Of a stretch of DNA of 64,000 nt, positions 1 to 9,277 are shown in pieces. The stretch covers positions 26,263,362 to 26,327,361 of the forward strand of contig NC_060061.1 in NCBI RefSeq assembly GCF_020283565.1, written 5' to 3'. Numbering within the stretch: position 1 is the stretch's first letter; each line of letters begins with the position of its first letter. This DNA comes from Trifolium pratense. Its lineage: Eukaryota; Streptophyta; Magnoliopsida; Fabales; Fabaceae. The notes beneath the pieces are model-generated. The model saw only the letters and a list, made by a program, of their open reading frames with translations, was not told where the DNA came from and made no database searches. The position numbers and the translations under genes were made by a program.

Positions 1-608
1 AAGAGGTGGAGGCGCTGTAGTTGTTGTTAAAGCAAGTGATAGTGTATATTGTTTCTTGTTACTCACAAATTAGGGTTATCTCCAATATTGGGCTTTTTTT
101 TTAATGATGGGCCTTGTAACAATTGACTTTTGAAAGGGCTTTATTTTTTGACACATTAAAAGGAATTCTTAAGACTATATCTATTAAAATATTTACTATT
201 TATTTATTATTTATTATCCGGTTCAAACGGTTCAATAACGATTGAACCGGTTGAACCGATTGAACCATGAACCAGAGACTATATCGGTTCGACTTCCAGT
301 CCGGTTCTTAAAACATTGGTTCTCATTGAATCATGTGTGCATGTGATCAAAGGTTGCAAATATTGTTTTTGTAGCATGGTAGTTGGTTTACTGTTGGGTT
401 GTGTTATGGTATGCTGCGTTATCTATGAGGGTCCATATTGGTATTAGGAGTTTTAATTGTGAGGTAGGAATTAGAGTGTGTTTGAATTGAAAATATACAA
501 AGAGGTTGGGGGAGTTATGATGACAACATTTATCATGTAATTTTTGGGTAGTGTGTTAATATAAAATTTTCCTTGATTTGTGGCTCTTGTTTTAATTAAT
601 ATGACTAT
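1..608. other. Intergenic sequence with GAACCGGTT-type repeats
   Basis: No coding region is supported here. Positions about 215-315 contain a cluster of short GGTTCAA / GAACCGGTT words in both orientations, a pattern common in degenerate TIR transposons of plants. The remainder is AT-rich with no recognisable gene. Confidence 0.4.
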
Positions 609-814
609 GTGAGGTTCTTGTTTGGGATCTCTGACTGTATTAAGACTTTCTGCATTTCTCGTGCATTTAACAAACCCTCAGAAATTACCTCACATTTGGT
701 GTTCTTGCCCTCATCCAATTTAACATCTTATTATTGTGCATTCAATTCATCTCTCTATACTTGTTATTTTTCAATTCTCAAACTCTTTGTTCTCTCTGCA
801 ATGGATATTCAGGA

Positions 815-830
815 GGAACCTACTTATTCT
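815..830. repeat. LINE target-site duplication, 3' side of element
   Basis: GGAACCTACTTATTCT, identical to 6610-6625. It abuts the T-run that represents the LINE poly(A) tail. Confidence 0.95.
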
Positions 831-874
831 TTTTTTGGTACATGAAGAGGGCAAAAGCCCAAAAGAAAAAGAAA

Positions 875-3800
875 TTAAGGAACTAAACACACATTTCTAA
901 GCATGCAAGCCCCGGAAAAATCATCAAAGAGGATACTCTGGAGCTCTCTAGGAGGACTCTCCAAAGATATTACATCAAAAGAACTATGTGATAAACTATG
1001 ATTAGCTAGCCAATCAGCGCTTCTGTTGCCTTCTCGCCACGTATGCTTAAACTGGATGTGCCAATCTAAGTTTATGAGCTCCTGGATTCTACGGATCAAT
1101 ATGGGGGTGGCCCCATTAAAATTGCATCTCCTTGTAACCATTTCAATTAATACTTTGGAGTCACTTTCCACAATGAGATGAGTAACTCCTTGTCTTCGAG
1201 CCAAATTCAGTCCCGTATACATACCCCACATTTCAGCATGTAGAGCATCACATGCACCAATCTTTTGTGTGTATCCCTGAATCCATTGACCATTTGAGTC
1301 TCGAAGTAAACCGCCACACCCTGCAAGATCTACTGACTCTTTATAAGCCCCGTCACAATTAAGCTTTATCCAACCTTCAGGTGGGTGCTTCCAACCAATG
1401 AAAATGGTGTCCTTTTTCCGTTGCCCTCTACTAATATGATTATGCTTGCAACTGTCAATATCTCTAGCCATCTTGAGGATCACATGAATATGATTTGATG
1501 GTCGTCGAAAGTTTTCATCGAAAATTGATTTGTTTCGCCACTTCCACATATACCAGCATGCCACCATGAAAATGGATGTCCACCCTTCTTTTTGCGCTCC
1601 ATACTCGTTGCTAAGATTCTTGAAGCACCAGTCCCTACAATTAAAAGAGAAGAAATTAGTAATATGGTTAGATGCAACTAATTTGATCCATATTTGAGTT
1701 GCATATATGCAATCCCTCAAAGTATGGATGACCGTTTCGTCTTCATTTCCACATATATGACAAATGGGCGAAATTCCCACTCCCCATCTGCTCCTGCGGT
1801 AGTTAGTCAGAAGGCGATCATGAGCGGCCAACCACATAAAAGTTTGAATTCTGTGTGGTCCTTTCCAATTCCAAATCCCTGTCCAGTCCCCTTCTATATG
1901 GTGAACATTCTCCCGTTGCAAATCATAAGCACTCTGAACAGTAAAATGTCGAGTATTTGTGCCTTTCCATCCTATAGAGTCTGGCCCATCTGTGTCTCTA
2001 GGTGCAGGAAGGGCAACCAATTGGTTCACGATATTGGTTGGCAAATTATCATTCAAGAAATTAAGATCCCAGTTTCCTTCATCTGTTAAAACATCTTTTA
2101 CAACAAGAGTCGAATCAATCAGTTGGTTGGTAGCCCTCGTCATGAGAGAAGATCCATCAGGCACCCATCTATCCATCCAAAAGTTAGTGTGATTACCATC
2201 CCCTAACTGTAAAACCGTAAACTGTTGGAATTGATCCCAAATACCTGTTAAGGCTTTCCATAGGGGCGAGTCACAAGGTTGAGAATTTATAGAAACCCGA
2301 AGGTCCTTATTACGGCCATACTTGCTATATAGGACCTTACACCATAAATCCTCTGGCCTATTAATGATATTCCAGAGTATCTTCATGAGGAAAGCTATGT
2401 TCATTTGGTGAGGATTCCTTATTCCCAATCCCCCATCCTTCTTAGCCAAACAACACACATCCCAATTGATCAAGTGAGGTTTACGCTTTTGTTCAGTGTC
2501 ACCCCATAAAAAACCACGCTGAATTTTTTCCATTTCATCACACATAGTCTTTGGAATCTTAGCGTATTGCATATGATAGTAAGGGATAGAGCTAAGAACT
2601 GATTTTGTCAGTGTAAGTCTTCCAGCCAAACTCAAACATTGATGTTTCCACCCACTCAGCTTGTTTTGCAGTTTCCCAATAATATGTTGAAATTTCCCTC
2701 TTGTTCTGCCAGGAGCAATGTTCGCCCCCAAATACTTCCCCAAACTATTCACATGAGTGAATCCAGTATGCTGAAGTATATCATCCTTTGTGTGTTGATC
2801 CACATTTTTAGAAAAATAAACTTGAGTTTTCTCGTTGTTGATCTTTTGGCCCGAGGCTTGGCAAAACTGATCCAGACAATGCATGACACAATGAGCTTGC
2901 TCAATGGAAGCCTCTGCAAAAAGAAGAAGATCATCAGCAAAAAGAAGATGAGAAATATGAGGACCAGACCTACCTGCACGCATAGGTTTCCAATAACTAG
3001 CTTCCACCTGATCTGCAATAATATGAGAAAGGCGATCCATACATATGACAAATAAATAAGGGGATAAGGGGTCACCCTGACGTATTCCTCTCGTAGGAGA
3101 GAACATGTCAGTCTTTTCCCCATTCCACAAAATTTTAAAAGAAGGAGTGGTGATACAATGGTGAATAATATTAATGAGTTTAGGAGGAAACTTGCTTTCC
3201 GCCAAACATTGCTCAACAAAATTCCAATTTAGTCTGTCATAGGCTTTCTCTAGATCAATTTTAATTGACATGAACATTTTTTTACCTTTCATCTTGGCCA
3301 TCGAATGCACCATTTCTTGGGCCACAATAATATTATGGTGAATTGTGCGACCAGGAATGAAGCTCGATTGGTAGGGAGAAATGATACCATCCAATAAAGG
3401 CTTGATTCTGTTGACAATCACCTTTGTGATGATTTTATAAGTCACATTGCATAAAGCAATCGGACGAAATTGAGAAACAAACTCTGGTCTATCTACTTTA
3501 GGAATCAAAACAAGCATAGTGTTATTTATATAAGAAATAAGCGAAGGGTTAGACCAAACCTGATTAACATACTTGTAAAGAGATTCCCCAACGATGTCCC
3601 AACAATATTGGAAAAAAATAGCAGGGTAACCATCCTCTCCTGGAGCTTTGTGAGGACCCATGTCGAAAAGAGCTTTTTTACAATCAACAAAGCTAATAGG
3701 AGCACTCAAACGAAGATGCTCAGCTTCCAAATTCACCGGGTAAGTAGACCAAGATATGATTGAATCACGAATAGGTTGATCCTCTTTGTAAAGATTAGTA

Positions 3801-5029
3801 TAGAAAGTTCTTACCATGTTTTTGAGGCTATCTTGCTCGTCAACCCACTCTCCCTCCTCGTTTCTGAGGGAAATGATTTTGTTCCTTCTTCGTCTAACAA
3901 TAGTTTTAGAATGATAGTACTTGGTGTTACGATCATCATCTGTAATCCAACGACCTCTAGATTTCTGAAACCAAAGACACTCCTCTTGGTATAGAGTAAC
4001 CGCTAGTTGTTCCTGAAGTTCCTTCTCAAGAGAATCAAGGAAATTACTATAACCATAATTAGGACTACTTTGAATTCCATTTAGTCTCGCTAGTAATTCC
4101 TTTTTTCTTTTGAAGATGTTGCCAAAAGTATCCTTATTCCATTCTTTGAGACGAGGTGTGAGATTGTAGAGTTGGTCAATCAACTCACTTCCTCCCCCCC
4201 ACTTGTCTTTGAGAAACGAATGAAATTCCGCATGACAAAACCAAGCTGCCTCAAACCGGAAAGGGCGATCTCTGTCATTATTAGGCTCACCTTCAGTAAG
4301 GACAATAATAGGATGGTGATCTGACTGAACACGAGGTAGGACCTTGGCAAAACCCTCATCATATTTCAGTCTCCAACTTATATTGCAAAGAACTCGATCA
4401 AGTTTTTTGAAAATTCTATTTCTCCCATTCCACTTAGGTCCCCTCCAAGTGAACTTGGTCCCTGCAGTTGTGACTTCTAATAAATTGCACTCATTAATCC
4501 AACTATTAAATTGTTGACATTTCTTGATATCAACCTGAGCACCACCTTTTTTTTCTTCTGGACTGGCTATCTCATTAAAGTCACCAACCATAAGCCATGG
4601 TTCATTGATATTAGCCGCGAGTTGACGAAGCTTATTCCATGTTTCACCTCTCTCCTGCTCCCGCGGACTAGCATAAACCACAGTAAGCAACCAGGGGTCC
4701 ACATTTTTTTCCTGAACCTGCACATGGAGAAAATGAAAATTAGTCGTGATTAAATTAACTTTGATGTCTAACCTATTCCACATAAGCCAAATTCCTCCGG
4801 AGAATCCTTGAGCTTCGACTAGTAAGTGAAATTTAAATCCCATCTTTTTTATAGTATTAATGGCAATATTGCCACTACATCGGGTTTCTTGCAGAGCCAC
4901 CATATCAACTTTGTTATTCCTGCAAAAATTAGTAAGTGCTCGTTGAAAATTCTTCCCTTGAGCACCTCTACAATTCATTAAAATAAATAATATAAAATAA
5001 AACATAAAAATTAAAGCCAAGAGACTCAT
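875..5029 (-). CDS. LINE ORF2 polyprotein: AP-endonuclease, reverse transcriptase, zinc-binding region, RNase H
   Basis: This 1384-aa frame carries out target-primed reverse transcription. An apurinic-type endonuclease domain comes first (about residues 18-245), with MNCRG at its start, QET near residue 48, GDFNE near 150 and SDHHP near 238. The reverse transcriptase spans about 505-770, with QGDPLSPYLF and the catalytic FADD box near 710. A zf-RVT type segment (PICHICGNEDETVIHTLRDC) lies around 1110. A C-terminal RNase H (about 1225-1345) retains the acidic series NCDGA, HAE, ESDS and SADW. No stop or frameshift is seen and all listed catalytic motifs are present. The first Met overlaps the ORF1 stop as TAATG, but Met18 (MNCRG) begins the conserved domain and may be the real start. 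The minus-strand 3'UTR is only about 40 nt. Confidence 0.93.
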   Translation of the reverse strand: MSLLALIFMFYFILFILMNCRGAQGKNFQRALTNFCRNNKVDMVALQETRCSGNIAINTIKKMGFKFHLLVEAQGFSGGIWLMWNRLDIKVNLITTNFHFLHVQVQEKNVDPWLLTVVYASPREQERGETWNKLRQLAANINEPWLMVGDFNEIASPEEKKGGAQVDIKKCQQFNSWINECNLLEVTTAGTKFTWRGPKWNGRNRIFKKLDRVLCNISWRLKYDEGFAKVLPRVQSDHHPIIVLTEGEPNNDRDRPFRFEAAWFCHAEFHSFLKDKWGGGSELIDQLYNLTPRLKEWNKDTFGNIFKRKKELLARLNGIQSSPNYGYSNFLDSLEKELQEQLAVTLYQEECLWFQKSRGRWITDDDRNTKYYHSKTIVRRRRNKIISLRNEEGEWVDEQDSLKNMVRTFYTNLYKEDQPIRDSIISWSTYPVNLEAEHLRLSAPISFVDCKKALFDMGPHKAPGEDGYPAIFFQYCWDIVGESLYKYVNQVWSNPSLISYINNTMLVLIPKVDRPEFVSQFRPIALCNVTYKIITKVIVNRIKPLLDGIISPYQSSFIPGRTIHHNIIVAQEMVHSMAKMKGKKMFMSIKIDLEKAYDRLNWNFVEQCLAESKFPPKLINIIHHCITTPSFKILWNGEKTDMFSPTRGIRQGDPLSPYLFVICMDRLSHIIADQVEASYWKPMRAGRSGPHISHLLFADDLLLFAEASIEQAHCVMHCLDQFCQASGQKINNEKTQVYFSKNVDQHTKDDILQHTGFTHVNSLGKYLGANIAPGRTRGKFQHIIGKLQNKLSGWKHQCLSLAGRLTLTKSVLSSIPYYHMQYAKIPKTMCDEMEKIQRGFLWGDTEQKRKPHLINWDVCCLAKKDGGLGIRNPHQMNIAFLMKILWNIINRPEDLWCKVLYSKYGRNKDLRVSINSQPCDSPLWKALTGIWDQFQQFTVLQLGDGNHTNFWMDRWVPDGSSLMTRATNQLIDSTLVVKDVLTDEGNWDLNFLNDNLPTNIVNQLVALPAPRDTDGPDSIGWKGTNTRHFTVQSAYDLQRENVHHIEGDWTGIWNWKGPHRIQTFMWLAAHDRLLTNYRRSRWGVGISPICHICGNEDETVIHTLRDCIYATQIWIKLVASNHITNFFSFNCRDWCFKNLSNEYGAQKEGWTSIFMVACWYMWKWRNKSIFDENFRRPSNHIHVILKMARDIDSCKHNHISRGQRKKDTIFIGWKHPPEGWIKLNCDGAYKESVDLAGCGGLLRDSNGQWIQGYTQKIGACDALHAEMWGMYTGLNLARRQGVTHLIVESDSKVLIEMVTRRCNFNGATPILIRRIQELINLDWHIQFKHTWREGNRSADWLANHSLSHSSFDVISLESPPRELQSILFDDFSGACMLRNVCLVP

Positions 5030-6546
5030 TAATTTAAAGTCATATTGGTATCATGGGCCATTTCCATGTGCATATTGGTGTCAGGCCCTTTCATTCTTAT
5101 TTGAGGTGATGTCACGTGCACTGGCTTGCTAGTAGAACTTAACAAGTTGCTTATATTATTTTCTTGTTGAGAGACTTGTGTTTCTTTGCTTGCATGCACG
5201 CAGCTGTTAGGACACACCGCAGATTCGTTTCGAGCCGGTGGTTGTTGGACCACTTGTTTATATGCAGTGTACCCGTCATCATAAACTCCAACATTAAATG
5301 GGTTATTATTCTTTTGACTAGTAATGGACCCATTATTACTTATACCAATATTATCATGTCTTGGCCTCTTTTTTTTAAACCTTGCTTTTTGTTTTTGACC
5401 AATCCCAACATTAATTGTTTCTCCAACTTGGCCGTTCATGCTTTTAACATTTTCCATAGATGTTGTTCCAGACTTAGAAACCGGCACCGTTCCTTTTTGG
5501 TTTCCTGAAGATCCGCGAGAGTTTATTTTGTTTCCTTTTTTTCTTCTTTCAACTTTAATCCAATCTCCATGCAGTAATTCTGGGTTAACTTCCAAATTGG
5601 GCTGCACCACTGTATGCATCTTCTCCGCTGAATCTGGCTTGTGATTCTGGCCTGCTGCAGCTGTGTTGTGGACCTTTTCACCTTCAATCTGCGTTGCTTC
5701 CATGGCAGGAATAATTTTTTTCTGGGTACAGTCCTTTAGAATATGCCCGTAACATCCACATTGAGTGCATATGATGTGTAGACCCTCGTACTGGACTTTG
5801 TACCATTCGCCGTTTATTCCCACACGACCAACCACTGGCTGCGTTAAATCAATCTCTACACACATCCTAGCGAATCTTCCCCGATCCACTCTCAGAGTAT
5901 GTAAATCCACTTTGACTGGTGCACCGACCATAGATGCCAATGCCCACAACACGCTTTCGTCATAGTATAACAAATTCAAACTCGGGATCCTTATCCACAC
6001 CATAGTTTTATCAATCTTTGCCGTGTTTGCGTTGAATGTTGGTGACCAATGACGAACAGCTAAATAATGATCGTAAATCATCCAAGGACCCCCACTAATG
6101 ACTTTATTTTTGTCTTCTGCGCTATCAAATTTAACCATATAGAAAGCATTGCCTACATGCATTAACTCGAATGCACCAGCAAGCCTCCAAACACTCTCTA
6201 GTTTTTGTTTCATTGTTCCATATCCCAGATTCTTTCCAAGTAGTTTTACCACAAGGGCATCTTTCCAAGGTATGCTAAGTTCTTCTATAACAGTTCTTTC
6301 CACATGTAACATTGGCATCAACCTATTCCCATGTATCAATTCAACCTGGGCTTGATTTGTTGCTAAGAGATCAACTTTTTCCCTTATCATCACAGTTTGA
6401 GATCCCAACACCTTATCTCTAAAAGATACAGTGCTGCTGCCTTCTTTTAATTTATGTTGAACACCCTTTCCACCTTTGTCTGGCGGTTCAGGCGGTAGTT
6501 GTTGTTTCGTCGGAGATGGTATTGTTGCTGTAAAAGTGAAATCCAT
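5029..6546 (-). CDS. LINE ORF1 gag-like RNA-binding protein (DUF4283 type with zinc knuckle)
   Basis: This 505-aa frame is ORF1 of the LINE and is expected to bind element RNA in a ribonucleoprotein particle. A DUF4283-like region covers about residues 85-240 and includes GGPWMIYDHYLAVRHWSP and the motif VWIRIPSLNLLYYD. It is followed by one CCHC zinc knuckle, CTQCGCYGHILKDC, near residue 265. The C-terminal half is polar, low in complexity and rich in Lys, Asn and Gln. Its stop codon shares one base with the ORF2 start (TAATG at the 5029 junction), suggesting coupled or reinitiated translation of ORF2. No disabling mutation is visible. Confidence 0.9.
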   Translation of the reverse strand: MDFTFTATIPSPTKQQLPPEPPDKGGKGVQHKLKEGSSTVSFRDKVLGSQTVMIREKVDLLATNQAQVELIHGNRLMPMLHVERTVIEELSIPWKDALVVKLLGKNLGYGTMKQKLESVWRLAGAFELMHVGNAFYMVKFDSAEDKNKVISGGPWMIYDHYLAVRHWSPTFNANTAKIDKTMVWIRIPSLNLLYYDESVLWALASMVGAPVKVDLHTLRVDRGRFARMCVEIDLTQPVVGRVGINGEWYKVQYEGLHIICTQCGCYGHILKDCTQKKIIPAMEATQIEGEKVHNTAAAGQNHKPDSAEKMHTVVQPNLEVNPELLHGDWIKVERRKKGNKINSRGSSGNQKGTVPVSKSGTTSMENVKSMNGQVGETINVGIGQKQKARFKKKRPRHDNIGISNNGSITSQKNNNPFNVGVYDDGYTAYKQVVQQPPARNESAVCPNSCVHASKETQVSQQENNISNLLSSTSKPVHVTSPQIRMKGPDTNMHMEMAHDTNMTLN

Positions 6547-6609
6547 GCCACAAACCCTAGCAGAGCGTTTGTGGAAGAGACAACGTCACCCCTCTCTAGT
6601 TGGAATATC

Positions 6610-6625
6610 GGAACCTACTTATTCT
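6610..6625. repeat. LINE target-site duplication, 5' side of element
   Basis: GGAACCTACTTATTCT, identical to 815-830. It marks the 5' end of the minus-strand LINE at 6609. Confidence 0.95.
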
Positions 6626-6650
6626 GCCAGTGACAATCATAAAAAGGTTT

Positions 6651-7031
6651 ATGGAAGTCAATAACATGATATTCAAGCTATTTTTGACACGCATGGCATT
6701 TGTTTATGTGGAGGCATCAGGTTTTGGTGACAACTTTATAGAGAAATATCTCTATCTCATGAGATCGGTGTTGATTTTGACAATTATCCATTTTCTCATA
6801 CCGTACGTCTTAAAACACCCTCCTGGCAACGGTGGTCTACTGCAAATTGTGATTATGATGGTTATGGCATGTCATGTGTGTGTCTTATTAGTGCTTTTGA
6901 TATCGACTATCACTGCGCTAATTACGTTCATCTTATGGGCTGTTGTTATCTCTGTTGTTGTTGCATCAAGATGGAAGGAAATTGTTGAACAGATGAGAGG
7001 AATTAGGACTGCCGTAGCAAATAAGTTTTAG
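6651..7031 (+). CDS. Putative small multi-pass membrane protein, promoter side hit by LINE
   Basis: An open frame of 126 codons from the ATG at 6651 (an earlier frame extends upstream without an ATG) encodes a hydrophobic protein with about three likely membrane segments: VLILTIIHFLIPYVL, IVIMMVMACHVCVLLVLLIS and ALITFILWAVVISVVV. It ends in a basic tail (RWKEIVEQMRGIRTAVANKF). I do not recognise the family with certainty. The regular spacing of hydrophobic segments and the PPGNGG loop look like a real protein rather than chance. The LINE target site ends 25 bp upstream of this ATG, so the insertion separates the ORF from its original upstream sequence (about 600-830). It could be an expressed gene with a new promoter region or a gene silenced by the insertion. 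Confidence 0.45.
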   Translation: MEVNNMIFKLFLTRMAFVYVEASGFGDNFIEKYLYLMRSVLILTIIHFLIPYVLKHPPGNGGLLQIVIMMVMACHVCVLLVLLISTITALITFILWAVVISVVVASRWKEIVEQMRGIRTAVANKF

Positions 7032-9277
7032 CAATCTAGGGTAACTTTCTTTCTTCAAAGAACTTGTGGCTACCACATTATGTGTTTTTGTATGTAATGT
7101 GTAATTTATGATATTAAATGATGTGAGTGTTATTACAACATTTCAATATTTCATCTATCCTCTACATATTGTAGTCTCGGTGCTTTTGATGATTTCATAT
7201 TTTCTCTAGTACTCTTGTGATGTGTGTGAACAATAGAGTTGGAAATAGGCTAGACCGAACTAGGTTTTGCCGAGCCTGAGTTTGACTGTAACCTGTCGTA
7301 GACTTATCTTTTAGGCCCAAGTATGACCTTTTGAAAGTCTGACATGGAAACCCAATGTATGTTATAAACATCCTAACTTTTTTAATGAGATTGCAAAATT
7401 TATTGAGTTAAAATTTCCAATTAGTATTAGGGAATTTGAATCTCTAGGTACAATCAATCAGTAAAATAATATAGTTGTGGAAAGAATCCATTGATGAAGA
7501 AGAGATTTATGAACAGATAAGTGTGAATAGTTCTGTTCTGAATCTTCTGATGGTCTTTGAATTTTCAATTTAAAATTGATAAATAATGATTCTGGTCACT
7601 ACTATTTTAACACTATTTTTTTCTAAAGCAGTTTGTATTATGGTCTAAGCAATATATTAAGAGTGGATAATATGTCATTAAAGTAATGATGTTAAGCTAA
7701 TGATCCTGGTTTCTTAATTAAGTTGGATGTTGAGCTTACTCTATATTTTTTTTTCCTTTTGAAGCTTATCACAGAAAGAACACTTATTCATTCTCCGATG
7801 AATGCTGGGGCATTGTGACTATGGATAAGGTGCGGATCATTCTATAAAAAATATGCTAATGTCTACTTCAATGATATTGTCGAAACAAAAACTTTTTATA
7901 AAAACTAATTTGTTTTTGTAAATCAGTTCAATTCAGTTCATAACCAGTTTGAAATTGGTTCATAAATTATGAACTGATTTTTATTAATTTTTGGCACTAA
8001 AGTATGAGATTTCGTCATGATGTTCCAACCTTATTTTGCTATCATTGCCAAGTTAAAAGTATGTAAATCTCGGAAAATGTTTTTCTAGATTTTTTTACGA
8101 ATTCTAGATTATTTTTTTTAAAAAAAAAGGTGATTTCTAGGTTTTTAATGAAAACATAAATCAATACTTCTATTTAATTCGATTGGTTTAATTTTATATG
8201 TTACAAACATTGTTATCTTTGAAAAATGTTCACAATAAAATTTCCTATTACTATATATCCAAATTCGAAACACATATTTGAAAATGGAGATAATTCAAAT
8301 ATATAATCATGAATTACTTAGAATTATTTTAAAGTATTCTTGAAAATCCTTAAAAAAAACTCCACCAAATATATCATTTTGTATGCACCCTTTCTTAGGA
8401 GGTGGGTTTTGGTAGTTGTTAATAATATTGTCTTTTTCCTAAAAAATAAATAATTGCTTTGCCATTAAGACATTATAGTATTTGGCAAAAAGTTTGGTTT
8501 ATATACCTTTCATATACTCCGTAACGTACTAGGAATTGTAGTTGAAAAGGAAAAAAATAGAGAGAATGTTGATATCACACATAACACACAATACATGAAA
8601 AATGACAAAGGATGAGACTGAGATTCCAATGAACAACTAACACTTTTTGCGTGTCTTCTCCAACACCAACAAAAGTTGGAAAAAGATGCTTGCAGTTACA
8701 AAATCACACTGTAACACGCTGTAATCGATATGGGATGTTCGATAAAAAATTAACGGTTAAGATCATTATTATTGAAAAGTTACAGATTTAATTTAAACCA
8801 TCCAATCTTTAATTGACGGCCGAGATTGAAAACAATGTGAAACAGTGGTTTTTTATTACGGCAGACAACCTTAATCCAACAAAGTTACATGTGGAATGCT
8901 TTCTTTCTCAAACACTTTTCAACATTTTTTTTTAAAAAAATTAAATATCTTCTGCATACAACTTTGAAGTCTAATTTTCTCCAATTAACCGAAATTCAAT
9001 TAAGTGGTTCCAACAAATGTTTTTCATATATGCACTAGTCATAAACCTATGACCAAATGGTTAAAGAGTGCAAATATCGTCACATTACGTTGTTAACACC
9101 TTTCCACATTTTGTTTCCTTTTCTTTTCATCTAAACTACTAGTAATTCAATTCACTAATCATAGTAATAAATAAATGTACATAAAATAAACATATGTTTC
9201 TTTCTTCTCTCTCTAGCCTGCAAAGCCTATATTGATATTGGTGGAGTGAAGTGAAATCCAAAGCAAGGAAAATAAAC
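7032..9277. other. Intergenic region, AT-rich, upstream of TOL1-like gene
   Basis: No coding region is supported. Around 7235-7345 a GC-richer patch (ACCGAACTAGG, GCCGAGCCTGAG) resembles dispersed plant repeat sequence. The last 100 bp before the start codon are CT-rich (TTTCTTCTCTCTCTAG), consistent with a plant 5'UTR, but no clear TATA box could be assigned. Confidence 0.4.

Larger units (their letters stand above)
831..6609 (-). mobile_element. Full-length non-LTR retrotransposon (plant L1-type LINE)
   Basis: A complete LINE lies on the minus strand. It has a short 5'UTR (about 63 nt), ORF1 (gag-like), ORF2 (endonuclease, reverse transcriptase, RNase H) and a 3' end in a short A-run (T-run 830-836 on the plus strand). 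The 16-bp sequence GGAACCTACTTATTCT occurs exactly once on each side (815-830 and 6610-6625), which fixes both boundaries and shows target-primed insertion. Both ORFs are open from end to end, and the TSD has no mismatches, so the insertion is recent. Full-length plant LINEs with two intact frames are uncommon because most copies are 5'-truncated. Whether it is active cannot be read from sequence alone. Confidence 0.95.
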
